NCBI GenBank assembly: GCA_905182715.1
Contig: CAJJCP010000022.1
Span: 1 to 64,000 of the forward strand
Origin: an uncultured Candidatus Poseidoniales archaeon
GTDB lineage: Archaea > Thermoplasmatota > Poseidoniia > Poseidoniales > Poseidoniaceae
Direction of reading: 5' to 3'
DNA length: 64,000 nt
Each line of letters starts with the position of its first letter. The stretch's first letter is position 1. Made by a program: the position numbers and the translations under genes. The notes below the pieces were generated by a model. The model was not told where the DNA came from. It saw only the letters and a program-made list of their open reading frames with translations, and did not search any database. This document shows, piece after piece, positions 16,834 through 26,132 of this stretch.

Positions 16834-17596
16834 GAGCGACTTCAAACAAGATGACAACAGGCATCGCTACCAAAAAGAGCGAGAGTGGGTCGGGAGGCGA
16901 AAGGAATGCTCCCAGCAAAAATGCTGCAAACCAAATGTGCCTCCGATACGAGCGTACGGTCGAACGCCCGACAATTTCCATTCTCAAGACGAGTAAAGTC
17001 ACCAGCGGGGCTTGGAATCCAATGGCTGATGCAATGGCTAAATTCGCAATGAACCCAATGTAACTGGTAAGTCTCCATTCTGTTGCTAAACCAGCAGTTT
17101 GTGCATCCGTTGTCAAATATTCAAGGAGCATTGGGATGAGCCAATTCCATGCATAAGAGATTCCTCCTGCTAAAAGTAGAAGTGCAAAAAGTAAGGTAGT
17201 AACCAATGTTTTGTTTGGGCGAGGCGACTGAATCTTCAACTCAGTTAAGCGTTGTCGGAATGCTAAATTCTTACTTGCTTGCCAACTTCCTTCCGACAAG
17301 AACACCACCACCATGCACATCAAACCTACATGTGCGGCAAGACGAACTTGGAGCAAAATGAATTCAACAGGGGTGATGACAATTATTTCAACATCTTCTG
17401 GTAATCGAGTCGGGTCGATCAACCATGCAATGACATTCTTTGTCAGTGGAAATGTGGCTATGAAGCCCAGAGCAAAAATCACAGCAAGCATTTTGAATCT
17501 TTTTCGGAGATACAACTGCAATGAAGCAAGAATTTCCCCACCAGGTGAATCAAGCAGTTCATCAACTGCATTGACCAATCTTTCACCTTCTGCCAT
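16787..17596 (-). CDS. tatC: Sec-independent translocase subunit TatC
   Basis: TatC is the six-helix core receptor of twin-arginine export. The sequence shows six hydrophobic segments, the conserved TPVEFILLQVRLA region after the first periplasmic loop, and the closing FLLGAFLSPPDPLS signature before helices five and six. From the ATG at 17594-17596 it has 269 residues; an ATG at 17630-17632 would add twelve. No tatA is seen next to it. The 3' end overlaps the PHP gene on the other strand. Two genes upstream on the same strand (103 and 408 residues) are close enough to be cotranscribed. Confidence 0.92.
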   Translation of the reverse strand: MAEGERLVNAVDELLDSPGGEILASLQLYLRKRFKMLAVIFALGFIATFPLTKNVIAWLIDPTRLPEDVEIIVITPVEFILLQVRLAAHVGLMCMVVVFLSEGSWQASKNLAFRQRLTELKIQSPRPNKTLVTTLLFALLLLAGGISYAWNWLIPMLLEYLTTDAQTAGLATEWRLTSYIGFIANLAIASAIGFQAPLVTLLVLRMEIVGRSTVRSYRRHIWFAAFLLGAFLSPPDPLSLFLVAMPVVILFEVALMIDAISRAETITNS

Positions 17597-17644
17597 TGAT
17601 GTATGCACGAGGTGGACCCTCATAACACACACTCATGGGTCATG

Positions 17645-17956
17645 TCATTCTTGTTCCCAAAGGTGGGAAGGTGTAGAATCGTAGAACTTGCGTTGATACT
17701 TTTTCAATCGGCGAATACGGTTGATGACAAAGCCAGTCATCCATAGCGATGCCAATGACAAAAATATGGCCTGGCCCATCAGATCTTGATGATAATCATT
17801 CAAGACTCGGACTTGTATGACGTCGCCGGAATCTGCATCACTTGGGTTATGCATCATGATGTAGTGGAATACCATTGGTGAATCAATAACTAACTGAAGG
17901 GTGGTTTGGGGTTCAACGGTGTACGCTCTCACCAAGTGATCTGAGCCATCGCCCAA
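17645..17956 (-). CDS. Small single-pass membrane protein, unknown
   Basis: A 103-residue protein with a mainly extracytoplasmic beta-rich first half (VRAYTVEPQTTLQLVIDSP), one membrane helix near residues 63-82, and a basic cytoplasmic tail (RIRRLKKYQRK). Its 5' end overlaps the end of the PAP2-like gene by 28 bases. The preceding protein's last about 70 residues are also an extracytoplasmic domain that ends in a similar position, so the two may work together at the outer face. No family is recognised. The start could also be further downstream, since no clear ribosome site is visible. Confidence 0.55.
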   Translation of the reverse strand: MGDGSDHLVRAYTVEPQTTLQLVIDSPMVFHYIMMHNPSDADSGDVIQVRVLNDYHQDLMGQAIFLSLASLWMTGFVINRIRRLKKYQRKFYDSTPSHLWEQE

Positions 17957-19155
17957 TCAATGGACCCATTCTCCATTATTGGCGGAGCAAGGTCGACCAT
18001 GATGACCACGACCTCCATTGTCAACGATTCATCGAGATTTGTCACGTTTGAATGAACTTGCATCCCTGGGTCAAACTTCTGAATAATTTCAAAGCGAGAA
18101 TCTTCAGGCCCCAGTTGGTATGAAATACGCTCATCAATCGTTTCGGTTTGAACTTGGACGGCCATGAGAATGGTCGTCAACATGAGTAAGGTGATGATGC
18201 CTTCAACAAGGATGTGTTGTCGGATTTTTCTCGTTGTGAATCCTTTGAAGAAACTCCCATGGTCGTTACGCAATCGCGGCTGGAGGTGGTGAATGAACAA
18301 TGCCCCAACTCCTCCGATGAGCATCCCCAATGGGATGTCGACAAACCAATGAATTCCAAGATACAAGATGGTGAAAATGAACAGTAATGTGTTGAGCAGG
18401 ACAAACATGTGGTATCGGTAGTGTCGCCATTCTTTGAGCGTTCCACCTGTCTCTCTAACGTGCAAGTAGTTCAACATAAGAATTCCAAAAGGAATGGCCA
18501 CATGGAGAGAAGGAACTGCATTGTCGAGTGGGTCATGGGTTGCATAAAATACACTGTACCAGCCTTCATGGTAAAGCAGTGATTCCATTCCTGGAATCCA
18601 CGATGAAGTCACTTCAACATTGAAAAACAGATAATAGGGTACAGCAAGAGCATAAATGAGTAAGTAATTCAAGGTGACTTTATCGGTCATGTCACGATCT
18701 CCAGAGTAGGCAAAGTACACTGTTGTGACATAAATCAAAAACAGGTAAATGAATAAATAATGGAAATTCAAAAAGGTGGTGAGTGTGTCATTGAGGAAGA
18801 ATTGTTGGACATGGTAGGTGAAATCCCCCTCGAGAGAGTAGACTGCTTCTGTCCAATGTCCAGTCTTGAGTTTGATTGGTTCATTCAATTTATCAGTGAT
18901 GGATTTCCATTTAATAATGACAACATAGCCCATCGCATGCAAGTAATAGCGTTGGTCATGAATGACTTGTAACCATTTCTTGAACGGTATTCGTACCGAT
19001 ACATCGTGGGTTGTAAAGAACCAGCAAATAATCGGAGTGAGTAGAAGAATGAGACCCATCATGATTTGGTATGGGTCCATATTCAAGGGGCAGTGGTGGT
19101 TCATATAAGGCATTATGATTGGACGAGGAGAAAGGCACTTCTCATCAGAACCCAA
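17929..19155 (-). CDS. PAP2-superfamily membrane phosphatase/phosphotransferase
   Basis: A polytopic membrane protein with the PAP2 (type 2 phosphatidic acid phosphatase) signature: AVPSLHVAIPFG (motif two, with the Ser-Leu-His core) and GIHWFVDIPLG (motif three, with catalytic His and Asp). The early motif KxxxxxxRP is not obvious, which resembles the AUR1/inositol-phosphotransferase-like subgroup. These enzymes cleave or transfer lipid phosphate head groups on the outer face of the membrane. About 100 residues after the last helix form an extra C-terminal domain. The first 14-25 residues are unlikely coding; ATGs at 19113 or 19080 fit better as starts. A second PAP2 gene lies at 54.3-55.0 kb. 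Confidence 0.8.
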   Translation of the reverse strand: MGSDEKCLSPRPIIMPYMNHHCPLNMDPYQIMMGLILLLTPIICWFFTTHDVSVRIPFKKWLQVIHDQRYYLHAMGYVVIIKWKSITDKLNEPIKLKTGHWTEAVYSLEGDFTYHVQQFFLNDTLTTFLNFHYLFIYLFLIYVTTVYFAYSGDRDMTDKVTLNYLLIYALAVPYYLFFNVEVTSSWIPGMESLLYHEGWYSVFYATHDPLDNAVPSLHVAIPFGILMLNYLHVRETGGTLKEWRHYRYHMFVLLNTLLFIFTILYLGIHWFVDIPLGMLIGGVGALFIHHLQPRLRNDHGSFFKGFTTRKIRQHILVEGIITLLMLTTILMAVQVQTETIDERISYQLGPEDSRFEIIQKFDPGMQVHSNVTNLDESLTMEVVVIMVDLAPPIMENGSIDWAMAQITW

Positions 19156-19208
19156 TGACCCTCACATTTTGATGATAGGCCTTAGAAGGGAGTTCTACAC
19201 AGGGTAGT

Positions 19209-20369
19209 TTGGTGAAGTCTATGTGGCAACAGGCACCCGAGAATACTGTTGAGAGTCTTCGTCACGGAATACAAGCCAATGATGGCATCGAATTTGATCT
19301 CCGAATGACTCAAGACGGAGAATTAATCATTCACCACGATGCCAATGTTTCCGTCCCTCAATCGAAACTTCCTCATGAATATTCATGGGTTGAAAACCAC
19401 ACACTTGAGGAATTGACTTCACTTGGTTTCCCTTCTTTCCGTTCGATGTTAGAGGATGCAGGCATTCAAAAAGAATGGACAGAGCAAGGTAAAATGGGGT
19501 GCGTAGAATTCAAACGCCCTCATCCTCGTGCACTGTATGGTGGTGGAGTTTTTGGTAAACGCCAGCATATTTCACATGTTTCGGCGATGATGGAAAAAAC
19601 TGAATCATTATTGAAAGAGTTTGAAATTCCATCCGAAAACACCGTGTACTATTCATTTCACAAAGGCATGAAAGCCTCTGTTCAATCATCTGGCTCGGTA
19701 CGACCATGGGCAGAATTAATGCCTTATATCCCACCTTTTGGAACTCATTTCACGAAACGTATGAGAGGGAGTATCCAATTTTTTGCAACATCAATTGCTC
19801 GGTTAATCAAATCCCACCGCCGTTCTGGGGCCTCCATGGCTCCATGCGCAATTGACTATTTCATGCCTCCAACAAGTCACATTCCACTGGGTTTTGCCGG
19901 TGGGTTACATGGTGCAAAAGCAGCGCGATTAAGTGCAAACCAACGAGGTTTCCCAATCTATGTCTGGCCAACATCTTTGGATGTCGAGCATGATGTACTT
20001 GCCGCAGGTCTCACTGGACTTACTGATTGTTCTGACCCTGATGTCACTTGGCTTCCATCAGGCCATGTGCGTTGGAACCGACCGGGGACTCTTCCTTTGG
20101 ATGCACTTCAACAACACACTTTGGAACAGGCAACAAAAGAAAACCACAAAGAAATTTTGCATGAACTCCAAAGTGAAACGGTTCCTTGGTTGGAATGTGA
20201 TGCTTCACGTCGGAGTGAACTGGTCGATATGTGGCGAAAGAAGTGGATGTGGGACAAATCTACTTCTGAAATTCTTGAAGAATCCAGTTCTGCATCTCCG
20301 CCATGGCAAGCGATTCGACTCATTGGGCATCGGGGCTCTGGTAAAACTTCACGGCCAGTTCTCGAGTGA
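19209..20369 (+). CDS. Glycerophosphodiester phosphodiesterase, apparently circularly permuted
   Basis: GDPD enzymes hydrolyse glycerophosphodiesters to glycerol-3-phosphate in a TIM barrel. Here the usual N-terminal strand with HRG is absent; the protein starts just before E11-N12-T13, then E28/D30 (ExD), H43-D44 (HHD), E100 (VEFK) and the closing strands YVWPTS and LTDCSDPD (about 251-278) follow in normal order. About 95 residues later, at the very C-terminus, stands LIGHRGSGKT with H374-R375-G376, ending two residues short of where ENT would follow. Joined end to start, the classic HRG...ENT site is rebuilt. No HRG is found upstream in any frame. The start is a TTG at 19209; an ATG at 19221 is an alternative. 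The family is firm, the permutation is inference. Confidence 0.82.
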   Translation: MVKSMWQQAPENTVESLRHGIQANDGIEFDLRMTQDGELIIHHDANVSVPQSKLPHEYSWVENHTLEELTSLGFPSFRSMLEDAGIQKEWTEQGKMGCVEFKRPHPRALYGGGVFGKRQHISHVSAMMEKTESLLKEFEIPSENTVYYSFHKGMKASVQSSGSVRPWAELMPYIPPFGTHFTKRMRGSIQFFATSIARLIKSHRRSGASMAPCAIDYFMPPTSHIPLGFAGGLHGAKAARLSANQRGFPIYVWPTSLDVEHDVLAAGLTGLTDCSDPDVTWLPSGHVRWNRPGTLPLDALQQHTLEQATKENHKEILHELQSETVPWLECDASRRSELVDMWRKKWMWDKSTSEILEESSSASPPWQAIRLIGHRGSGKTSRPVLE

Positions 20370-20372
20370 ATC

Positions 20373-21539
20373 TCACTCGATATGACGCAATGTTTGTGCT
20401 TCAGCAATGTACTTTGGACGGTAGATTGGTGTACCTTTTCCGTTGCGGAAAATACTGCGTTCATCGACAATTTGAGCACCGATTCCAGCAACACGTGCCC
20501 ATCCGAAGAAGGTCGTGTAATAGGTTGGGTCTGTCAAACCAGCGTGATGTAGCAAAGCACCACTGGCAATGTCGACATTGGCATTTGGATTACTAATTTT
20601 GGGATTTTCTGCTAAGACTCGAGGGGCGACTTCTCGAAGTGTTGTGACGATCTTGAAGTTTTCATCATCGGGGCAGATTTCTGAGCCCAACTTGAATTGG
20701 ACTGTAGCACGAGGGTCTTCGCTCCGTAGAACTGCATGACCAAATCCGAATATAGGCCTGTTCGCTTTCAATTCCGCTCGAACAAAAGCTTCAACTTCAA
20801 CCGGGTCGCTTGTTCCAACTTTGAGGACGAATTCCAAACATGATTGGTTTGCACGGCCGTGCAGTGGGCCTGACAACGCATTCATTGCACCTGCCATTGA
20901 AGAATAAACAGTGGCCTTACTCGAGGCAATGGCTTTGCCTGTGAAAGTGGAAAGGTTACCGCCTCCATGGTCCATATGCAGGACGAGGTAAGTGGAAATG
21001 ATTTGTTTCATCTTTTCATCATCTGAATCATGAAGGTCCAATGTGCGGACAAAGCGTTCAACCATCGAAAGAGAGGTGTCATCGGCTGGGATGTTTTCCT
21101 CTCGTCCTTCACGAATTCGGAATATGAGTCCCATCAATCGGGGCATTCGTGCGATAAGGTTGAGTGCATCCTCTTTCCAGTCATTGGTGGTTTCAAGCAT
21201 TCCAAGAGTGTGAATGCCGACGCTTAGCCAATCCATTGGATGGCCGAATTTAGGTAGTGCTTTGAGGACGGATTCGAGGTCGCCAGGAATGGCAGCTCGA
21301 GAAGCGAGGTCTTGGCGGATTGCAACTGATTGTTCCGCTGTTGGAAGTTCTTTGTTGAACAAGAGGTAAATGATATCTTCAGGTTCAAAACTGGCCAATT
21401 CTGTAATTGGATAACCGCAATAATGTACGCCTTCTGAAGGCGTGACGAAAGACGTTCGACAGGTGCCAACTGGGACACCTCGCAGACCAGTGTTGAGGTG
21501 CTTCTCTGTAACTTCCAAAAGCACCTCATTCTTAGCCAT
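20373..21539 (-). CDS. gltA: Citrate synthase
   Basis: Condenses acetyl-CoA with oxaloacetate at the head of the citric acid cycle. Visible are the active-site regions MDHGGGNLSTF (His), SGPLHGRANQ (His) and GFGHAVLRSEDPRA (with substrate Arg), and the C-terminal Asp-containing ANVDIASGALLHHAG block. From the ATG at 21537-21539 it is 388 residues; ten more codons upstream lead to another ATG (21569) but do not align with the family. The length and GFGHAV sequence fit the short archaeal/Gram-positive type (which includes 2-methylcitrate synthases), so minor propionyl-CoA activity cannot be excluded. Its 3' end meets that of the GDPD gene with 3 bases between. Confidence 0.94.
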   Translation of the reverse strand: MAKNEVLLEVTEKHLNTGLRGVPVGTCRTSFVTPSEGVHYCGYPITELASFEPEDIIYLLFNKELPTAEQSVAIRQDLASRAAIPGDLESVLKALPKFGHPMDWLSVGIHTLGMLETTNDWKEDALNLIARMPRLMGLIFRIREGREENIPADDTSLSMVERFVRTLDLHDSDDEKMKQIISTYLVLHMDHGGGNLSTFTGKAIASSKATVYSSMAGAMNALSGPLHGRANQSCLEFVLKVGTSDPVEVEAFVRAELKANRPIFGFGHAVLRSEDPRATVQFKLGSEICPDDENFKIVTTLREVAPRVLAENPKISNPNANVDIASGALLHHAGLTDPTYYTTFFGWARVAGIGAQIVDERSIFRNGKGTPIYRPKYIAEAQTLRHIE

Positions 21540-21646
21540 TGTATCCCCTTCGGTACTTCCCACATACATCTTTCGTATAAAGACGGCTCTCCCCTAAGAA
21601 ATCGATAAAGCAGGAAGAACGGTCTTTTGGCTAAGAAGTCGAGAAT

Positions 21647-22114
21647 CTATCTTTTATTGTGGGGCGGCCAAGAGCGGAATCCTTTAGTCGATTCTCGGTC
21701 TGCAAATACATGGATTCGAACGGTTTCACCGTCGATGAGAATTGCATCATCTGCATCTATACCAGGGCAGGCATCTTTCACTTTATTCCATGCTCGGTCT
21801 GTTGCTAAGTTTTCACTCCACCATGGGAATGCTGCGCATTGTTGGGGGCGAACTTCATAAATCGAGCATTGCTTCTTTTCATCTAAATAAATACAGATTC
21901 CATCATCGGGACGGCTGTTTAACACGTATCGCCCATCGAGTGTTTGTCGACAATCGCGTTCAAGCCAGTCTTCGACATTCATTTCATGTTCTGCTGAAAT
22001 TCGTTCAGCATCTGTAATGGAGAGGTAAACAATACCACCAGGCTCGTCACAACATCTTCCGCAACTTGACTGGCAAGAGAAGGCAACGCCCTTCATCCAC
22101 CACGGCGCTCTCAT
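21647..22114 (-). CDS. YkgJ-family cysteine cluster protein
   Basis: A 155-residue protein with the YkgJ/UPF0153 pattern: C-x3-C-x2-CC near residues 14-22 (SCQSSCGRCC), one Cys in GICIY, CSIYEVRPQQC with two, and a final Cys in KDACPG, in total eight. The family is thought to bind a zinc or Fe-S centre; the function is unknown. Its ATG overlaps the stop of the DnaA-like gene by four bases (22111-22114), so the two are translationally coupled. It is the last gene of the DUF835/DnaA-like trio. Confidence 0.85.
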   Translation of the reverse strand: MRAPWWMKGVAFSCQSSCGRCCDEPGGIVYLSITDAERISAEHEMNVEDWLERDCRQTLDGRYVLNSRPDDGICIYLDEKKQCSIYEVRPQQCAAFPWWSENLATDRAWNKVKDACPGIDADDAILIDGETVRIHVFADRESTKGFRSWPPHNKR

Positions 22115-24141
22115 TCCTCTTCACCTTGGAGTCTGCTGGCGGTGGGATTGAGTCGTCCAAGTCGAATCTTCCGAATGTTCTCACTTTCGAGCAAGTCCGA
22201 CATTTCGACATCTTCGGCGTCGATATTCCATTCACCTTCAGGCTCATGACTCTCTAAATGTTCGATGGGTGAAGTCGCTTTTTGACGGCCAACGGTACGC
22301 TTTTTCTTTGAAGGTGTTTCCGATTCCATCTCTGGCCAAGGTTCGCGTTCAGGATCTAAATCAATGAGATTCCCTTCCATTGCTCGCAATTCATCAGCAA
22401 TCAAAATCAATTCATCCAGTGATGCCTCTGGTGTTCTATCATGCATGTTAGCCAACTTTGATTCGATCTGAGCGAGTTGAAGAGAACTTTGTCTTAATTC
22501 AGTTTCAAAAGAATGTATCTGTGCGTCAAATGCTCCGTCCAACTCAGTAAGTAAGTCTGCAGCAAGTCCATGGTCTCGTTCCTCAATGTGGCCTTTACGA
22601 GTGATGAGGTGTTCTTCCCGCTCATGTAAGGCGAGAACCGAAGGCGCAGCAGGAGCGGTATCTTCGAGTGCGACCTTGAGGTAAGCGGCATGTCGAGCAT
22701 CAGATTCGTCAGCCATAGCTTGCGTATCAATCGCAGGAGGCTGATACAAATCATCACCAATTTCAGGAAGTTCAGAATACAGGTCGATTCCACCATACAC
22801 GGTGTCGCTGTACACGGTATCCACAGCTGAAGTGACCAAACGTGTTGCAATATCCTCGACATTTTCACGTATATCTGTGACTAACGGCCCACGCGCCTCC
22901 ATTTGGTTTGACAGGAGTGCAGTTACATCATCGCCATCGAGAACATTTTGACCCGATTGAAGGGCAAGAGCGACCAAATCGAAGTTTCCTTTGGTTGCTC
23001 TCCATCCCACAGTATCTTGTAACACGATGCTTGTAAGTTGTCCGTCATCCAGCATAAGGCTCTTTTTTTGAGCTAAATTACGTGCGTACAAGACCATACT
23101 GGCAGGTTTTGGAGTTTCGAGATGTACTGAGGCAGCATGACGAGTTAACTCCCACAAACGAGATGCCGGCCAAACATCCGGTTCAGAATTGGAAGAGAGA
23201 AGGACATGAACTCCCATATTGAGTGCATAATCGAGCATTGTACCCAGTTCATGCGCCAGTTCGGGACTCATGGCATGCTCATGGAGGTCATCAATAGCAA
23301 GTAATCTTGCATTCACGAGCGTATCTTGCCACCCGTCTGGTAAGCGTTCCAGACCGGACAAATCAGGCGTTGAGAGAAGGTAGACATTCCCTTCTTGACG
23401 TCGTAGAACTGCCTGAGCAGTTGCATGAAGAAGATGAGAGCGCCCAGTTTCCGAAGGTCCAATGAACATCAGCGGATTGAGTGAGCCTCCAGGGGAATCA
23501 ACAACAGCTTCAGCCGCTTGGGTAGCGCGAAAGTTTTCGTCGGTGATGAACCATTGCTTGAAACTCATGCGAATTTCAGGCCGCAAACGTGGAGGCCAAG
23601 CACCTTCTGTTGGGAGAATGACATCATGGTGGAACGGCGAGTCCGAATCAACGGGGGCTAAATCTGCCGGTAAGGTGACAGATGCACGGCCTCGTTGGTC
23701 ATCGAGAATACGTTCCCATACAGGGCGACCATCCTCTTCCATTCCGAAGTAACCATCTTCAGTTTCTTCCGTACCTTGTTCTATTTGCTCATAGGTTCGT
23801 TGGCGTAAAGACCGAATGCGTCGAGCAGCGATATCAGCGAGTGAATCGCTCTTCGAAGTGAGTTCGAGTGCTGGTCTTCTGCGCTTACTTTCTTTCCCTA
23901 ACACTTTGTCAGCAACGATATCAAATGTCGGTCGCTCGACAATACCTGTTCGTTGCAGAAGCGTTCCTTGACGTTGGTCTTGGACGCCCTGTTTCCCAAT
24001 TAATCGATTCATTTTCGAGAGGGGTGGTGGGGTTTGATTGTCTGATTGTATGGTGATTTTGTGGAGTCCAGTTCCATTCTCATTGAGTTGTTGCTTTGCT
24101 AACTTCAACGCAAGAGCTAATTTTTCACGTCGGGCGTTCAT
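22111..24141 (-). CDS. DnaA-like AAA+ protein with degenerate P-loop
   Basis: A 676-residue protein with a central AAA+ domain (about residues 192-390) that follows bacterial DnaA domain III: SFKQWFITDENFRATQAAEAV, NPLMFIGPSETGRSHLLHA, ARLLAIDDLHEHA (Walker B, D284/D285), VLLSSNSEPDVW (sensor 1) and RLWELTRHA (Arg-finger zone). The Walker A Lys is Arg (R234) in GPSETGRS, so ATP may be bound weakly or not turned over. The DnaA-box-binding helix-turn-helix domain IV is missing. Instead there is a disordered, charged 190-residue N-terminus and a coiled-coil, acidic C-terminus (about 500-676). Its start overlaps the stop of the DUF835 gene (ATGA, 24138-24141). A role as regulatory scaffold rather than an initiator is inferred. 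Confidence 0.75.
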   Translation of the reverse strand: MNARREKLALALKLAKQQLNENGTGLHKITIQSDNQTPPPLSKMNRLIGKQGVQDQRQGTLLQRTGIVERPTFDIVADKVLGKESKRRRPALELTSKSDSLADIAARRIRSLRQRTYEQIEQGTEETEDGYFGMEEDGRPVWERILDDQRGRASVTLPADLAPVDSDSPFHHDVILPTEGAWPPRLRPEIRMSFKQWFITDENFRATQAAEAVVDSPGGSLNPLMFIGPSETGRSHLLHATAQAVLRRQEGNVYLLSTPDLSGLERLPDGWQDTLVNARLLAIDDLHEHAMSPELAHELGTMLDYALNMGVHVLLSSNSEPDVWPASRLWELTRHAASVHLETPKPASMVLYARNLAQKKSLMLDDGQLTSIVLQDTVGWRATKGNFDLVALALQSGQNVLDGDDVTALLSNQMEARGPLVTDIRENVEDIATRLVTSAVDTVYSDTVYGGIDLYSELPEIGDDLYQPPAIDTQAMADESDARHAAYLKVALEDTAPAAPSVLALHEREEHLITRKGHIEERDHGLAADLLTELDGAFDAQIHSFETELRQSSLQLAQIESKLANMHDRTPEASLDELILIADELRAMEGNLIDLDPEREPWPEMESETPSKKKRTVGRQKATSPIEHLESHEPEGEWNIDAEDVEMSDLLESENIRKIRLGRLNPTASRLQGEEE

Positions 24142-26132
24142 TTCTTAGCACCTTCCAATTCCTTTCGCAATCGTTCTCTGTCTTCGACTTCCCAAACACT
24201 GAGTTTCATTTCGACCGATGATTCAGTCTGTTGGCGTGAAGCGGATTCACGAACCGTTTCGTCTGTTTGCGACGGACTTTTGACGCCAGGTCGAGCCAAT
24301 AAAGGTGTGAGTTTCGTGTGAGTATTGATCGGTTGACGCCCATGTATCGCTTCGAGGGGGCGTTTTGGAAGTGGCGTTTCAGGGAGATTCAATTCTCGAC
24401 GGTTGTTCTGCTGTCGTGTCGCATCATTGAGCGATGAATCACTCTTTGCAGAATCTTTCACACGCATACTTTCGACCGCTTTCTTTTGACGCTCATCGTA
24501 ATCTTCAAGAGAATTCGAAAAGGAGTTGTGTGGTGTTCGGTTTGAACCTCGAATGTCAATCAATTCTTTTGCATCATGTGCATTAGCGGCAGCCGCTTGG
24601 ATGCCTTGTTGATTACGGGGGGGCGTCCGAGTTACAGTCGTTTTACTGCGCCGTCGGATTCGCTGTGCTTTCCGTGGTTGACTGACGGTGTGCTTTCCAT
24701 CCATCGGATGTGCGGGAGTTGATGTGAGAGTTTTCTTGTCTGGCTTGTTTGAAATTGGTTCAAGAGGTACTTCCTGAGATTCATTCGTATTGTTATGGCT
24801 TTGAAGGACCATTTGGTCGGTGAGAATATCAGCTTGTTCAGTTCGGGTCGATGTTTCCATGGTCTCAGGTTCAATGTAGACGTCGTTGTCTTCGAGAGGT
24901 TGTACCGCTGGCGTAGCCCATTCTCGAGCTACTGTGCTCAGTGATTCAGTTGCGGCTTGAACATCTTCAGAATCTGGCGTTTCAAGTCCACCTTCCATCG
25001 TTCCAAATACCGTCGATTGCGGAGGGATAGAGCCTGATTCGGAAGGTGAAATCGCCAGTTGTAATTGTTGTTCAATCCATTGACGTTCTTCTTCACTTGG
25101 TTGTGCGCAAAGTGGATGGTCGAGAAGCAAGTCGGGTTCAAGATTCCAGTTTTCAAGCACAGACGGCTCAAGGTCAGTCATGTAACGTGACAAATTCTGT
25201 CGTGTTGTAATTGGGAAGGCATTGAAATCCCCAGTAGCCAAAAACAAATGGTCCTCAAGGCGCACACCATCGACAATATCACGCAAGAAATTCACGATAC
25301 GGTCATCGCCATGGAGGCTTGAGAGGTATTCAATTCCCTCAAGAACAACAACGGCGCGTAGATTCTCCCAAAGGAAAGCATCTATCTTTCTGCGGATATT
25401 TTCCAATGTAGGTTCAGTCGAGCGTACATCGCCATTTTGAGATAACCATGAACTGGAGGCGATTGGAATGTTGTGTTCAACATTGAGCGCTTCTATTTCA
25501 TGCCGAGCCAGTACGAATAACGGGCGTCCATGAACGGCGAGATGCCCGGCTAGATCGAACATCGGTGCAGGATCCTTCGAGTCAAAGAAATAGGCATCTC
25601 CTGGCCGTAACATTTTCTCGATTCCATCAAAACGTTGCATCATTGCTTTGCTACGGTGTCGAATTGCTTCAGGTGCTTCGACCGTGACTTCGAGTTCAGG
25701 TAAGCGTTCCTGACGCCTCCAACTGCTTGTTCTCAATTTTGAATTCGACCACCATTGATGACCATCATCTGTTTGTTGCTTTTCTTCATCGAGCTGAAAG
25801 TGTGCTTCGGGGTGGAGATTGAGGATTTGATTGAGGTCAGATGATGGTAGTTCGTGAATCGCCAGTAAAGCATCAACGAGTGCAGCATCACTTTCAATAT
25901 CCAATAACGCTTCAAGAGACATGGAGATTGCATCTGCTTCATGCAATGCTAACATTGGCTTTCCTTCACGGAATACAATGAGCCCAATACGAGGCATTTG
26001 CTCTTTGGGCCGACGTTCGATTCGGATATAACCTGAGGTGCCTAATCGGGCGATATCCATGGACAGTATACGCAGTGATTCAGGTCCGCCACGGCGAACT
26101 TCTGTTACATCTCCTTGCGGCAGTTCCACCAT
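24138..26132 (-). CDS. DUF835-domain protein with disordered tail
   Basis: A 664-residue protein, coupled by four bases to the DnaA-like gene. Residues about 15-95 are a small beta domain (SGYIRIERRP, GLIVFREGKPMLAL) that resembles the PATAN/DUF4388 output-type fold. Residues about 170-330 match DUF835: DAYFFDSK, RPLFVLARHE, RAVVVLEGIEYLSSLHGDDRIVNFLRDIVDG and LFLATGDFNAFP, an alpha/beta fold seen mostly in Euryarchaeota with signalling proteins. Residues about 350-664 are polar, Thr/Gln/Arg-rich and probably disordered, ending in a basic, charged helix. A GGGGTGA-type ribosome site lies before the ATG at 26132. Function is unknown; a signal-receiving partner for the DnaA-like protein is inferred. 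Confidence 0.75.
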   Translation of the reverse strand: MVELPQGDVTEVRRGGPESLRILSMDIARLGTSGYIRIERRPKEQMPRIGLIVFREGKPMLALHEADAISMSLEALLDIESDAALVDALLAIHELPSSDLNQILNLHPEAHFQLDEEKQQTDDGHQWWSNSKLRTSSWRRQERLPELEVTVEAPEAIRHRSKAMMQRFDGIEKMLRPGDAYFFDSKDPAPMFDLAGHLAVHGRPLFVLARHEIEALNVEHNIPIASSSWLSQNGDVRSTEPTLENIRRKIDAFLWENLRAVVVLEGIEYLSSLHGDDRIVNFLRDIVDGVRLEDHLFLATGDFNAFPITTRQNLSRYMTDLEPSVLENWNLEPDLLLDHPLCAQPSEEERQWIEQQLQLAISPSESGSIPPQSTVFGTMEGGLETPDSEDVQAATESLSTVAREWATPAVQPLEDNDVYIEPETMETSTRTEQADILTDQMVLQSHNNTNESQEVPLEPISNKPDKKTLTSTPAHPMDGKHTVSQPRKAQRIRRRSKTTVTRTPPRNQQGIQAAAANAHDAKELIDIRGSNRTPHNSFSNSLEDYDERQKKAVESMRVKDSAKSDSSLNDATRQQNNRRELNLPETPLPKRPLEAIHGRQPINTHTKLTPLLARPGVKSPSQTDETVRESASRQQTESSVEMKLSVWEVEDRERLRKELEGAKK

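Noticed and set aside
22494-22868. 124-residue minus-strand frame inside the DnaA-like gene
   Set aside because: Alternate frame of the real gene, no motif.
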